This document shows positions 43,440-54,942 of a DNA stretch of 64,000 nt, piece after piece. A model generated the notes under the pieces. It was not told the DNA's origin, searched no databases, and saw nothing but the letters and a program-made list of their open reading frames with translations. Numbering within the stretch: position 1 is the first letter of the stretch; each line of letters starts with the position of its first letter. This stretch comes from Rhodocollybia butyracea (taxonomy: Eukaryota; Basidiomycota; Agaricomycetes; Agaricales; Omphalotaceae): positions 1 through 64,000 of the forward strand of contig JADNRY010000062.1 of the NCBI GenBank assembly GCA_015501585.1. The letters run 5' to 3'. Position numbers and translations under genes: made by a program.

Positions 43440-45243
43440 TCAGTGTAACGTGAAAAGACAGCGAACAACGAACGAGGAAAAGACAGTGCCCATGTAAAGT
43501 GGAGAAATAAGCATGCCGATGCCTCCCACCATTTCAACAGCGGCAAGAGTTTCTCCTGTGTTAATCGTTGTTGATTCAGTATCAGAAGGAGGAAGCGAAC
43601 CTTGCCTTGTTGTAAGGGTTCTACGGAGGCAGAAACAACACCTCGAAACACTGGGGCCTTCCCCGCACCAAGGGCCAGAAAGAAAATGGCTAAACGTCCC
43701 ATTTCTCAGATCCTTCCTAATCGTAGGAAGAACTATGCTCACCGGTATAGTGCCCAGTTTTTGTTCGCATGTAAGTGAACAGAATAAAGGCAATTACTTC
43801 TGCGATCCAAGAGATCATGGAAATGTGGATATTGAGGCGATCCGCCCCCTTTGTAACAGTATCGGTCGACTCGGGAGGACTACCCGTTGGGTCAAATCTT
43901 CGTTTGTATACAGGGCGAAGCCCACGAATTATGAGTGGTACCAATATACCAGCGACAACTGCGTAACTTATGCTAAAAAATGACAGGAGAAATCCCATCT
44001 TTAAAGGAAGATAGTCAGTTCTAGTAATAAGTAGAATACAAAATTCTTTACCTCATCAGGTTTATAACTATATTTGGCAGTCAAGTAGATAATCATTATG
44101 GTTGGGGCGTAATTTGCACCAGTCTCCACAAGAAGGAGATGAAGAGCACACACAAAAGTTCGCCAATTATGCCGACCCGTGCGTTCATTGTACACGGGTT
44201 TAAGGTTATTGAAGGGAGCAACAGCCGCCTTAGATTTCAAGACAAGCCTTTTCAAGAAGCCTTTGCGCAAATTTCGAGATTCCGCACTTTCAGCTCGTCG
44301 GCGTAGCTCAGCTCTCTTCTCTATCGTAAAAGATTCAGGTAAGAAGAGCAAGGCAAACAAAAAAGCAAGGAGGTTAAACACAGCAGCGGCACGGAATACT
44401 GGTAGAATGCTCTGAGTGCCCAGCGTTAATGCGCCACCAACAGCAAACGCCAGAGCGCCACCTAGCAAGAAATCAGAAAAGAAATTGGATTGAAAATGCC
44501 ACTGCCATACCAACAGTCATCCAGCCATACATCATGCTGATAAAACTAGACCTAAAGCATACATAAGCAACGCATAAACTGCCATGGACCACAGGAAAAC
44601 CTACCGATTTTCAGCATCGACCATATCAAAAACATACGTGGTCGATAAGAATAACATGAAGTAAAAGTTGGCGAATAGATCGCAAATAATCCAGAGTAGT
44701 AACAGGGCAAGCTCGAATTTTTCATCCATTATTTGCGAAAGGAGGAGGAAACTGTTCGACAGCAAAGCTAATCCCAGAGTAACGAGTACCGCTGGTTTGC
44801 GTCCATATCTTGAAGAAAAGTAGCTGAAAGCGCTATAACCGATTATACCTACCCAAGTACATTGGACAGAGTGCAGGTAGGCATTCGAGAAGCTTACAAG
44901 CAATCCCATTACAAACTCCTATCAGTGAAACGACAGCACTGTACTGCTGTTGCACGTCCTCAACCTCGCACATATCGTCTGACATCGTTCCATCTGGAGG
45001 AATGCGACTAGGATCATGATTCTGATAATAGTTTCGACAGACAATTTGCTGTATAAGGTAGACGGTGGTTGAAGTTGGGAGGTTACTTGCCAGACGAGCA
45101 AGAACGATCACCGGAATAATGAAGATAGCTGGGGAGTATCCCCTAATCGAATACCAGGGCCTGGGAGCTGAAGAAGTGCTATAAAGTAACGGTGTAGCCT
45201 CAGAAGTAGGATCGGGTGGAGATTCATTCTCTGGGGCCGACAT
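43440..45243 (-). CDS. Major facilitator superfamily transporter
   Basis: Proton-coupled small-molecule transporter of a fungal MFS group; substrate unknown. Seven exons give one open 498-residue protein: 45243-44898, 44848-44605, 44551-44511, 44461-44052, 43998-43743, 43689-43606 and 43555-43440. The motif RYGRKPAVL between TM2 and TM3 is the MFS signature loop. A long extracytoplasmic loop follows TM1 (CRNYYQNHDPSRIPPDG, CEVEDVQQQYSAV). The last intron (43556-43605) has a GC donor (GCAAGG), which is needed to join LQQG to ETLAAVEMVGG. The start MSAPENESPP is preferred to an upstream in-frame ATG at 45309. The C-terminus is short after VFSSFVVRCLFTLH, so the final helix may be incomplete. 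Confidence 0.85.
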
Positions 45244-45520
45244 GAACGTCAGAGGAAAGTTCTGGAAAGTTAAAGTCGGGATAGCACAAGACTTGCCGTG
45301 ACATGCCATCAGCGGCCAGCCTCATGACAGTCAACAAAGAAACTTGAAGAGACGACGTCAAGCTGTTACTTTAGGTATATCTTTTAGCGCGTAAATAATG
45401 TGAAAGTTGCTTATCGTTTCACTATGTGCATACAGGCGAAGGTTGTCACACTGATCATGAAAGGTGTTGATCGACCACGTGTTATACAAACCGCGCTTAT
45501 TGACTCACTCACTCTCCTCC

Positions 45521-47380
45521 ATGAACGCTGATGATGAACTTCTATTTACTCAAGATGGTGGACCGATACGGTTTGTGTTACATGATTCCATAAGGAGCAA
45601 TGGCGCTATCGAGGCATTGACCGCTAAAATTGTGGTATGTTTTGTCGACGTTAAAACAATTATTGTCTTGTATCACGTACTCTTCAGAATCATGGCGGCG
45701 AAGTTGTACCCAGTGATGACGATGCTAACATTATGCTGGTCAATCCGCTTCGTCCCGATGTGAAGATACACCTATTACAGCGTGCTTACGACCTTCTTGA
45801 GGACGAAAGGAGCAAAATTTGGATCAAAGAAATGTCTTTTGTCGACGAATGTCTCCAACTCGGTCATTTCACAATGGTGCACCCCGCCAAAAAGAAATTG
45901 ACTGGACGTCCCAATGGATAGTATGTTTCTCTATACCCGACATCCTAACTCAGATCTAATTTCCGCGTATAGCAGAAATCCATTCACAAGCGAAGATGAG
46001 CAAAACCTCTGTAAATATCTTGCGCGTGTACTACCTTCCCCCGGTGGTCGCTTAGGACTGGGTGTCTATAAAGAACTGATGTCCCTTGTAAGTGAAAGGA
46101 TTTCTACTTCGCTTGTTCCTGAACGCCCCCGACAGGCCCCGCAGCTTTCCCCGACCTATGAATGGGCGACGAGACATACAGCTCAAAGTTGGCGAGAACA
46201 CTACAAGAAGAACAGGAATCGCCTTGAACCGCGAATCCAGGAAATCGTCGCTCAGCGAGAGCCTAATCCCAAGGCTAGTTTATACGAGAACCACCGAGTA
46301 AACAATGATGCGGACGAAGAGATAGAAGAAGAACGATGGGAAGAAATGGAACTAGAGGCGGATGAAGTGGAGGCCGCCTTGAGTATGCCCTCCCCGGAAA
46401 GGCGCACATCGTCCAAGGGCAAAGGCAAAGGACGGGCAATCAAAATGGAGGACGAAGAAGAGGAAGAAGAGGAAGAGGAAAGTGGCGAGGAGAACGAGGT
46501 GCAGGTTGCTTCAACTTCTCAATCTATGATCACAGCTCATCCTCGCGCTGAGCGACGGCAAAACCGTCCTTCCACAAATGATTCGAGGCCTTCTCAAACT
46601 TTGGTAAACAAGAATAAAGAACCTGCTTTGCAACTGGTGGACAACGACGTCCAGGGGATACGAGGGCTATCGAATACCCCCGCGCCCGTTCAAAATCTAG
46701 CTCCAGGCTCTGGTGAACCCTCTGCGAGGTCAAACCCAACCATAGAAGCCCAACCGTTTCTTAATACGCGATCTCGCGCTCGTTCCCGATCTGCTTCGGT
46801 AGAGCCTCCAACCAAACCACCACGCAAAACACGTAAAGTCCCCGTGCCCAAGGCACTCTCATCGCTTCCAGAAGCCGAGGCAGAAATACATCCAGAACAC
46901 GAGTCTCTCTTTTCTGACCCCGAACCTCCAAAGCACCCAGGTCGCTCCAGAGGTCCTCACGCGGCTACGAACATCGTCGACTCTCGCAAGCGTGGACGCA
47001 AGGAGGTTAGCGATATCGAAGAAGAATCTGATGATGGCAGCGTGTTCGATTCGACACAAAGTGGACGGAGAAAGGTGGTCGAGGCTGCATCTCCTCGTGA
47101 ACACGAGGACGACTCTGAATCCGAGGATGACAAACAGGTGCGGGAGATGGTGCAAGGAGTGTCAGTGGAAGAGGTACTTGCTCGGAGAGTTGGACGTCCG
47201 AAAAAGAAGAATAAGGCAGCAGCCTCCGTGGTGTCAGATATCAGCAGTGCTGAGATGCCCGTACCTGGAACTCGCGCTAGCGCAGCTAAAAAGCAGCTTG
47301 AAAAGGCGAGCCTTGGTAGGTCCTACTACCCTATAGAAGGCACCAAGGCGGCGGCCCGAGCAGGCGGAACGAGGGCCTGA
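45521..47380 (+). CDS. RAP1: Rap1-like telomere-binding protein (BRCT + Myb)
   Basis: Homologue of the shelterin subunit Rap1 (TERF2IP), which binds telomeres directly or through a TRF-type partner. Exons 45521-45634, 45688-45920 and 45973-47380 encode 584 residues. An N-terminal BRCT-like domain covers about residues 5-105 (LFTQDGGPIRFVLHDS, GGEVVPSDDDANIMLVNP, WIKEMSFVDECLQL). A Rap1-type Myb domain follows directly (YRNPFTSEDEQNLCKYLA, GRLGLGVYKEL, RHTAQSWREHYKKN). The rest is acidic and low-complexity (EEEEEEEE near residue 265) with basic patches such as GRPKKKNK. I do not recognise the Rap1 C-terminal (RCT) domain. It is convergent with the GTR1 homologue 237 bp away. Confidence 0.85.
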
Positions 47381-47617
47381 GCTACGAACGCTAGTCATTC
47401 TTATCGCCATCCATTGCAATTGATGTTTTACAGCTTTTTTTAGTATGGTAAAGTAGTGGTAAAGTCTACGACTACTGCAGAGTCCAGGCCCAAGTTACTG
47501 CATTCTATTTTATTGTGTATATAAACCGGGTACAGTGCAATTTAACGTTTTCTAACGCTGCAATCGGATCTGATTGAACCTGGAGATTCGAAGGTTTATT
47601 ATAAAATACATGGACGT

Positions 47618-48789
47618 TCATAAACCAATGCTATCTCCCTGCAGCTCCTCAAACTTTTTGCGCGCCATCCGTATATTTAACTTGATTGCAGCCGTCTCTG
47701 TTGGAACATAAGCCTCCCTGGATCTTGTAAAGATAAACCCGCTTACCTATTGTAGGGTCGTGCACCACGACCATAACATACGTATTCCTCGTCATTTCGT
47801 CCAGAACCGCGGTAAAATCATACATGTCCATTTCAAGAGCGTGAAACTCTTCTCGTACACGAGAGCAAGACCATTTGAACGCTTTAATGAGTTCTGATGT
47901 GCGTTCGTATCGCTTGGGATTCATTTGGTGGAAATCATACGCTGAGGATGAATCAGGAGAGGAAGAGGAGTTGGCATCGGATGTTGAAGGAGAAGAAGTA
48001 GCTATCACGAGGAAAGTTGTTCGTTCAAAGAGGATGACTTCTGTTGCACTGCAACCATCGGCGAATTTAGTGAGGTGTCTGCTTAGAACCGCAGCGTTGG
48101 GTATCAGTGTGTGGACAATACTTGACCAAGCCTATACACGAAAATAAGCGAATAAATGAAGTGAAGTCCGCAAGTTGCATTACCCTATAAAGACTTTCGT
48201 CATAGATACTAGTCCCAAAAACTGTGATAGCGACATCTCCGCTGGCTTTCTGCAATTCCTCGCGTTTCTTATCGAACATTGTTGATTTTGGTTCCTGTAC
48301 GAGATCCATCTTGTGTACCAGCAGAAACACAGCTGCATCTGGACTACACTGTGTCAAACCATCCAAGCAATCTCGATAATACTCCAGATCCTTGTTGATC
48401 TCTCGCGTCTCTGCGTCAAAGACATAGATCATGACTCCAACATGCTGGAATATCGTCGAGCGTTGTGTGGTCAGATAGGAATCCATGAATGCGTCTTGTC
48501 CACCACAATCCCAGAGATTCAATATCAAGTCGCCGAGGAACCGGACATGGTTTTGTTCAACGTCAATTGTAGCACCTAGGCGAGCAGTTGAAGATGCAGG
48601 ATTATTGGAACTGTGAATACCGGCAGGAATTGGCTACTGTCTTGAAGAAGAAAGAAAAAGTTGAACAGACAATATGAGGGAACGCATCGAGGTCTTGCCA
48701 CTGCCAGAGGCACCCATTAGAAGGACCTAGGGATATATATTTCATTTCTTACAGTGTAGAAGGTTGGTGTATCTTACTTTTTTCTTCAT
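47618..48789 (-). CDS. GTR1: Gtr1 / RagA-type small GTPase
   Basis: Rag GTPase that, as a heterodimer with Gtr2, brings TORC1 to the vacuole and activates it in response to amino acids. Five exons (48789-48778, 48726-48671, 48610-48184, 48131-47747, 47697-47618) encode 319 residues. The first exon is only MKKK. Then come the P-loop GASGSGKTS, a Rag-specific switch region RLGATIDVEQNHVRFLG, G3 WDCGGQDAFM, G4 HKMDL, and the Rag C-terminal roadblock-like domain (AWSSIVHTLIPNAAVLSRHL). It ends IRMARKKFEELQGD, as in known Gtr1 proteins. An acidic/Ser-rich insertion (TSDANSSSSPDSSS) lies in the C-terminal domain. Confidence 0.95.
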
Positions 48790-48881
48790 GTGGAGTATGT
48801 TGACGTGGTTGTCAAAGAGCGGGCACGGTCCGCGATGTACACTAATTACAATACAATATTTCAACTTTTCCACTAATTTCT

Positions 48882-49555
<674 letters not shown>

Positions 49556-49693
49556 AATGAGAATGCAAGTTAATCAAAGTTGATGCAACGCGAAGAATTA
49601 GCGCCTAATCACGTGCTTTACTTCAATGAATTTTCTTTCCGTTGCCGAATCTTCGTGAACTGCAGTGTATACGACCAGGCTAGAGCTCTCGTT

Positions 49694-51790
49694 ATGTCTT
49701 CTGCAGACGAGGATAAAAACCTAGTTGGTACGCTTTGAAAGCTCCCTGAAACTCCCACGCACTGATATCACGCAGCGACGTATACGCTCGTATTTGATTT
49801 CTTAAAGAAGCGCTCCCATCCAAAACTTGCAGATGCTTTGAAAAAGGCTGCCAAAGATGTTGTTGTGCTCAAAGATGGGATGACTCCAAGTGGACCTCAA
49901 CTGCAGGATATCATTTCAGAGTGGAAAATTCTCCAGCAGTTCAAGAAAAGGCTGACCAGGTGAGTTGCGGGTCGCAAGATATGCTTTCAATTCTCTCATG
50001 TCATTGCTAGTTTAGATACAGACTCCTCTGAGTGAGTGAAAACTAGATATAGCGTGTGGCGTACTCACCGTCATTTCTCCACGCAGTGACTCCGATAGTT
50101 GTATGTGTGTGCATTCTTTCCTACAAAGATCAAACCTCTCATGAGATAGGACCCGTAACTTAACCTTGTACACGCATACAGCTTCCTCCTCAAGCTCGAG
50201 CGATCGCTATAAAAAAGCCACTCGGATGTTGCCGTCTTCACCGTCATCACCACCAAGCCCTGCTCCAAAAACTAAACGAAAACGAAAATTTCCAGCTTCA
50301 TCGTCATCGTCAGACTCTTCATCTGACTCTGACTCTGATTCTGATGAGCTGCCTAACACAAAACTCTCCACCACAAAACTCTCCACCACAAAACTCTCCA
50401 CCACAAAACTCCTCACCACCTCCGAGGGTTTGTAGAGCAATCCTGCCCCATATCATCTCGGCTTAACTTGTTAACGTTTTTTTTCTCAGATTCATCATCC
50501 ATTTCCGAACCCTCCATTGACTCTGATTCTGACTCAGGTGAGTTCATATCACACCTTTGTAAGGTCCACCATCCTGATGTACCCAATCTCATTATTGCAC
50601 CCGTCCCTCCTCATGTCTTCTATCTCCATCTTCATTTCTCATGTCACAGAGGATAGCAGTGACTCGGATTCCGTTCCCGATCTGGCCAAGGCCAAGGTTG
50701 ATACCGGAACCCAACGGGTTGCGTCCAGTGCGACCCTCTCCAGTAATTCCGATAGCGGGAAGAAGATGAAATCTAGTGAGAAGAAAAGTGACAGTGCGAA
50801 GTGTGTCTTTTACTTCATCTTTTTTTTTTTTGCTATATCCAGCGCCCGACTAATCGCGTGCTTTCCATTCTATTATCAGAAAATTGAACTTGGCAAAGCC
50901 TGCCTCGGCGTCGATTTCTAGCTCGTCTTCCGACTCTTCCGACTCTGAGTCTGAAAGTGAAGTGCTGAAGCAAAAAAAATCTATCTCGAAGAAAAATAAG
51001 AATGACTCGAACTCCTCCTCTTCTTCATCCGATTCATCCGAGTCTGAGTCTAATAGTAAAGCCTCCAAGCTAAAAAAATCTGCATCGGGGAAAAAGAAGG
51101 GCTCGAGCTCCTCTTCGTCCTCGTCGTCCTCGTCGTCCTCATCCTCATCCTCAGATTCCTCGGATTCAGACACCAATTCTGACGTCTCCACCAATAACAA
51201 ATCGAAGAAATTGAAATCGGCATCCACTCTTGACAAACCCACCAAAACTGCCAATGTCAAGTCTGCTACCGAAGATTCGATATCGTCGGATGAGCCAGTA
51301 AGGGTGGTAAAGAAACGTCGAACCTCCGAAAGTGGTGCTGCGGTAAATACGGCCACTATATCCACCAGTCAAACCCCTACACAAAACTCTGCCGACCCGA
51401 AACTTGGGAAACGGAAGACCACCAGCGATCGCTTCCAGAGGATTAATCCGGAGAAAGTTTCTGCCCATCTTATCAGGGACAACAGATACGAGACCAAGGT
51501 ACGTTCCAGTCGGCGAATGACCCGCGCTGTCGATTCTCTCCTAGCTGTACATCAATAACACCTTTTTTTTCTTCAGGCTGCACCACAAAACGATTATGGA
51601 GCCAAAGCACATGCTGATCTCATAGTCACCCGCGGGGCTGGTTTCCGCAAAGAAAAAAACAAGAAGAAGCGTGGAAGTTATAAAGGAGGAACTATCACTG
51701 TAAGCTACCCTTTTTGCTGTAGATCATCTAACTGAGCCGTCTATGCAGATGGAGAGCCACAGTTTTAAGTTTCCGGACAGCGACGACTGA
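49694..51790 (+). CDS. SRP40: Srp40 / Nopp140-like nucleolar phosphoprotein
   Basis: Nucleolar chaperone of box H/ACA and C/D snoRNPs. At least seven exons. Exon 1 (49694-49727) and exon 2 (from 49776) give MSSADEDKNLVATYTLVFDF with a LisH-type N-terminal motif (LKKRSHPKLADALKKAAKDV). The centre is an alternation of acidic serine runs (SSSSDSSDSESES-like) and Lys-rich segments, the expected substrate of casein kinase 2. The C-terminus is the conserved SRP40 domain: DRFQRINPEKVSAHLIRDN, then NDYGAKAHADLIVTRGAGFR, then GSYKGGTIT and HSFKFPDSDD before the stop at 51790. The serine-rich exons also give long antisense open frames, which are artefacts. Confidence 0.9.
50361..50420 (+). repeat. 15-bp in-frame tandem repeat in SRP40
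   Basis: Four consecutive 15-bp units encode KLSTT three times and a variant KLLTT. It lies in the variable serine-rich part and is expected to vary in copy number between strains. Confidence 0.9.
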
Positions 51791-52161
51791 TGAGCGTTAG
51801 TACTAGTACACAAAAATGGTGTATCGTCGGCGCTTTCTGCCAGGACATAATGATCAAGTTGGTTGGGGGATTACGTTCGATGCTGTTGCGTAGTATCCTC
51901 CTCTTTAATAATATTTACAATTACTTTACACGAAACAATGTCCATAGATTCGAAAAAAAGATCACGCGTTGAAAAGCCCATGAACGGCTGCAATTAAGAT
52001 ATCTCGCGTTTGTCGTCCGGAAACAATTCCAAGGACGGATGCAGTAGGGCGTTTTTGACCCTCCGAAATGTATTAAGTTAGCTCAAGACTAATCTCAAGC
52101 GGTACAAAACCGATTACTCGTTTCATGATACTCCCGTTCTTTTTATCTCTGTTTTTCCCTG
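51791..52161. other. Intergenic between SRP40 and hydrolase 1
   Basis: No gene seen. Holds the SRP40 3' flank and the promoter of the first alpha/beta hydrolase. Confidence 0.5.
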
Positions 52162-53449
52162 ATGGCCTCCAACTTCTCTCTCCTGAAACTCCCCAACGGT
52201 GTGAATATTGCATATGAAGTTCTGGGACGTTCGTTTCTAGGACACAGACGACCAATTGTGTTGATTTCGGGGACATCGATCGTACGACAAGACTGGAGCC
52301 TTCTCAGCCACTGCCTTGCCCAAGAACGCCCAGGTAAAAAAATTCCATGTGCTTCAATCCTGTATAACTGACGGTTTTTTGTACAAGTCCTCGTGTACGA
52401 CCACCGGTAAGTCCCTTCCCGCTCTTTCTCCTCAGCGCCGTTATTTAAAATTCTACCTACAGGGGAATAGGTGACTCTGTAAGTAGTCCAAGGGCCGTTG
52501 AAGAGATCTCCATTGAGACGATGGCCTTTGATTTACTTGCTCTTCTGGTCCACCTGCAGTGGAAAGAGTTCGCCATCTGTGGTTGGTCTATGGGTGGTAA
52601 GCACTCACTCAATAAAACCGAGTTACCCGGCGGTACACTGACTACATACGCCAGGGGTGATAGCACAGCAACTACTTGTATTGCCTTTTCATCCGCGATA
52701 TCGTACCGCGCTACCTTTCCGCGTCACTCATGTTTTTCTTGCCGGGACGAGATCGGTGGTGCTACAAGCAAATGCGCATGGTTTCCAGAACCGTATACCC
52801 CAAGTACTCACACCCGAGGCGCGGCTGAAGCTCATTCGTGGCGTGTTGGCTAAAACATTCGATCCTATGTGGCTACAGCAAAACCAAGCGCGCTTTGAAA
52901 AGTTATTCCAAGGCTGGGTCTCCGGGTAAGGCAAAAAATCGACGTGGCAATTAATTTGCGACTGATCTTTTTATCCAGAGTACGCCCGGCCGCTACAATA
53001 AGTAGGTATCTTCGTTATTTTCTTGTTCACGACGTTGCTGACTTTCTGGCTCTGCGAATGAATAGCGAAACAACAGCAGGCAGTAAGTACTCTGTGGTCT
53101 TTCCAGTAACGTTTTCCCTAATGCTCCCAAAAAAAGGTGGCCTCTTTCAACATTCAACATCTTTTGCCCTATATTTCCCGCGACATAAAGATACTCGTGA
53201 TCCACGGTGAACTAGATCAGATAATTCCCTACAGTGCAGGCAGGGTTCGTTGTGTTTGCTGTAAATCGGCTTCAATAAGCTCAATCTCCTTTTTCATAGG
53301 ATATCCCTTCGTTCATACCGTCAGCAAAGTTTATGCCTGTTGGGCAAGCTCCTGGTCAAGTGCCCTCGCCGACGTTTGGCCATTTTTGGTTCCAATACTT
53401 CAACATTAATATCTGGCGGGAGGTTTTGAACTCCCATATGAGATCATGA
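52162..53449 (+). CDS. Alpha/beta hydrolase, tandem copy 1
   Basis: Alpha/beta-hydrolase-fold protein, substrate unknown. Starts MASNFSLLKLPNGVNIAYEV. About eight small exons separated by 45-60-bp introns. Readable elements in order: strand and oxyanion region PIVLISGTSIVRQDW; VLVYDHRGIGDS; nucleophile elbow GWSMGG (Ser); GVIAQQLLVLPF; acid loop KILVIHGELDQIIPYSAG; and a C-terminal FGHFWFQYF with the likely catalytic His, ending EVLNSHMRS with a TGA at 53447-53449. The catalytic triad is complete. It is a tandem paralogue of the next gene, with the same exon boundaries around YDHRGIGDS and SMGG. Confidence 0.8.
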
Positions 53450-53641
53450 AAGAATCGAGCAATTAAATACAAATTAAATAGCAATTTTATCCGATGTTTA
53501 TGAGCGTGTTCCTAATTCGCTTACGATGACCTGCTTTGACCTGCTTTGACACGATTTTGATATCCGTGCTTGCCGCCGTCAATGAACCGGCCGGCTATTG
53601 CAAGTCCGGTACTCTCACTGAACCAGTGTTGTACTCGACGT

Positions 53642-54875
53642 ATGTCGCGCCCTGCCTTCCTAACTCTACCAGACGGTGCCCGTCTTGCTTATGAGCTGCT
53701 GGGTACTGAATGGCAAGGAGTTCGTCAACCAATCGTATTCATTGGCGGGGTCAGTTCTACCAGAGGCGACTGGCAGCGACTAGCAAATGCAATGGCTTTG
53801 AAACGCCCCGGTGTGTGTAGTTCAAGACCTTCGAGAGCTTTGCATTCTGACTTTGAGTAGTCCTTATTTATGACCACAGGTACGATTGATCTTTAGCCGC
53901 CCCACCTCTCCGTAATATTCGTCTTACGCAGGGGAATCGGAGATTCTACCTATTCGACACCAGCTCGGGATGATGATATTACTATCGAACTTATGGCTCG
54001 GGATTTACTGGCCCTCCTTCAGTATTTGAAATTCTCCGAGGTGTCCCTCTGTGCTTTCTCTATGGGAGGTCAGAAAGGCTTAGCGTAGCGTGCCTATTAT
54101 CATTGACCTTGTGCAGGAACCGTGACGCAGCAGCTCCTGCTCCTCCCCTTTCTCGAATCTAACCCCACGACTTTGCCATTCAAGGTTAGCCACGTCATTT
54201 TGAGTGGTACCTTCCACACGATGTGGGAAGAGAAGGGATACGGAATCAGATTGGATTTAACACCCATAACTAGAGCTCTATCTGATGAAGAGAAAAAAGT
54301 TCGCGCTAAGCCGAGTGTTGAGCGTAGTTTCGATCCGGAGTGGTTGTCCAATCCTGCGAACCAAGATCGGTTCAACCATTTCCTGGATCGTCAAATTGTG
54401 GGAAGGTAGTTGAATGCATGATTGTTGCCCATAGTGTATCTCACTAACGTTTTTTCATCCTAGACCATTGCATACCATCAGTAAGTGTATACCCTATTTT
54501 CAGGATATTCATGCTGCTATTTTCACTCGTGTTACAGAAAAGCAAAGTAAAGCCGTGAGTTGAATTGATCTATCTACCGACTATGCATAATCGTCGGTGT
54601 AATAGGTGGCCCGCATGAAACTCTATGGATATGAAAGGATACCTCCAAACATACAATTTTTAGTTATTCACGGATTAAGGGATGCCATTGTACCATTCTC
54701 TAGTGGAAAGAAATTGTTACAAGTAGTCCCGGGGTCTACGTTTGTTCAGACTGGTTCTCGCCCAGGACAAGTCCCTAATATCGATTTTGGGCATCACTGG
54801 TGGGAGTACTTTCCGATTGAAGTATGGGTGAACGTTTTGGAAAAATTCCTGTCTAGCCAGCGTAGTAAATTGTAG
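53642..54875 (+). CDS. Alpha/beta hydrolase, tandem copy 2
   Basis: Paralogue of the preceding gene, in the same orientation 192 bp downstream. Starts MSRPAFLTLPDGARLAYELL at 53642; an upstream in-frame ATG would add about 24 residues but has no counterpart in copy 1. Motifs: PIVFIGGVSSTRGDW, LIYDHRGIGDST, nucleophile elbow AFSMGG, SHVILSGTFHTMW, acid loop FLVIHGLRDAIVPFSSGKK, and NIDFGHHWWEYFP with the catalytic His. It ends EKFLSSQRSKL. Several introns are short and GT-AG. Its end converges on the TilS-like gene with only 67 bp between stop codons. Confidence 0.8.
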
Positions 54876-54942
54876 ATTCGCTGTATGCACAGTATTTTTT
54901 GATTACATGGAGTGTATACTGTATCTTCTAGTTTTTCTGGCA

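Larger units (their letters stand above)
37905..43605. repeat. Direct tandem duplication, about 3.1-kb unit
   Basis: The segment from the apyrase tail (37905) through the F-box-like gene to a 3' piece of an MFS gene (about 41010) is repeated from 41021 through the MFS 3' exons (about 43605). The junction at about 41010-41021 fuses MFS 3' sequence directly to apyrase 3' sequence; both parents have a GGGTT(A/C)-like stretch at this point. Copy 1 additionally carries the 506-bp CACTA-type element. The copies differ by many substitutions and small indels, so the event is not recent. Confidence 0.85.

Noticed and set aside
50850..51365. Antisense open frame of 171 codons rich in Asp/Glu/Ser over SRP40
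   Set aside because: It mirrors the serine-rich repeats of SRP40, whose conserved LisH-type and SRP40 C-terminal domains are on the plus strand.
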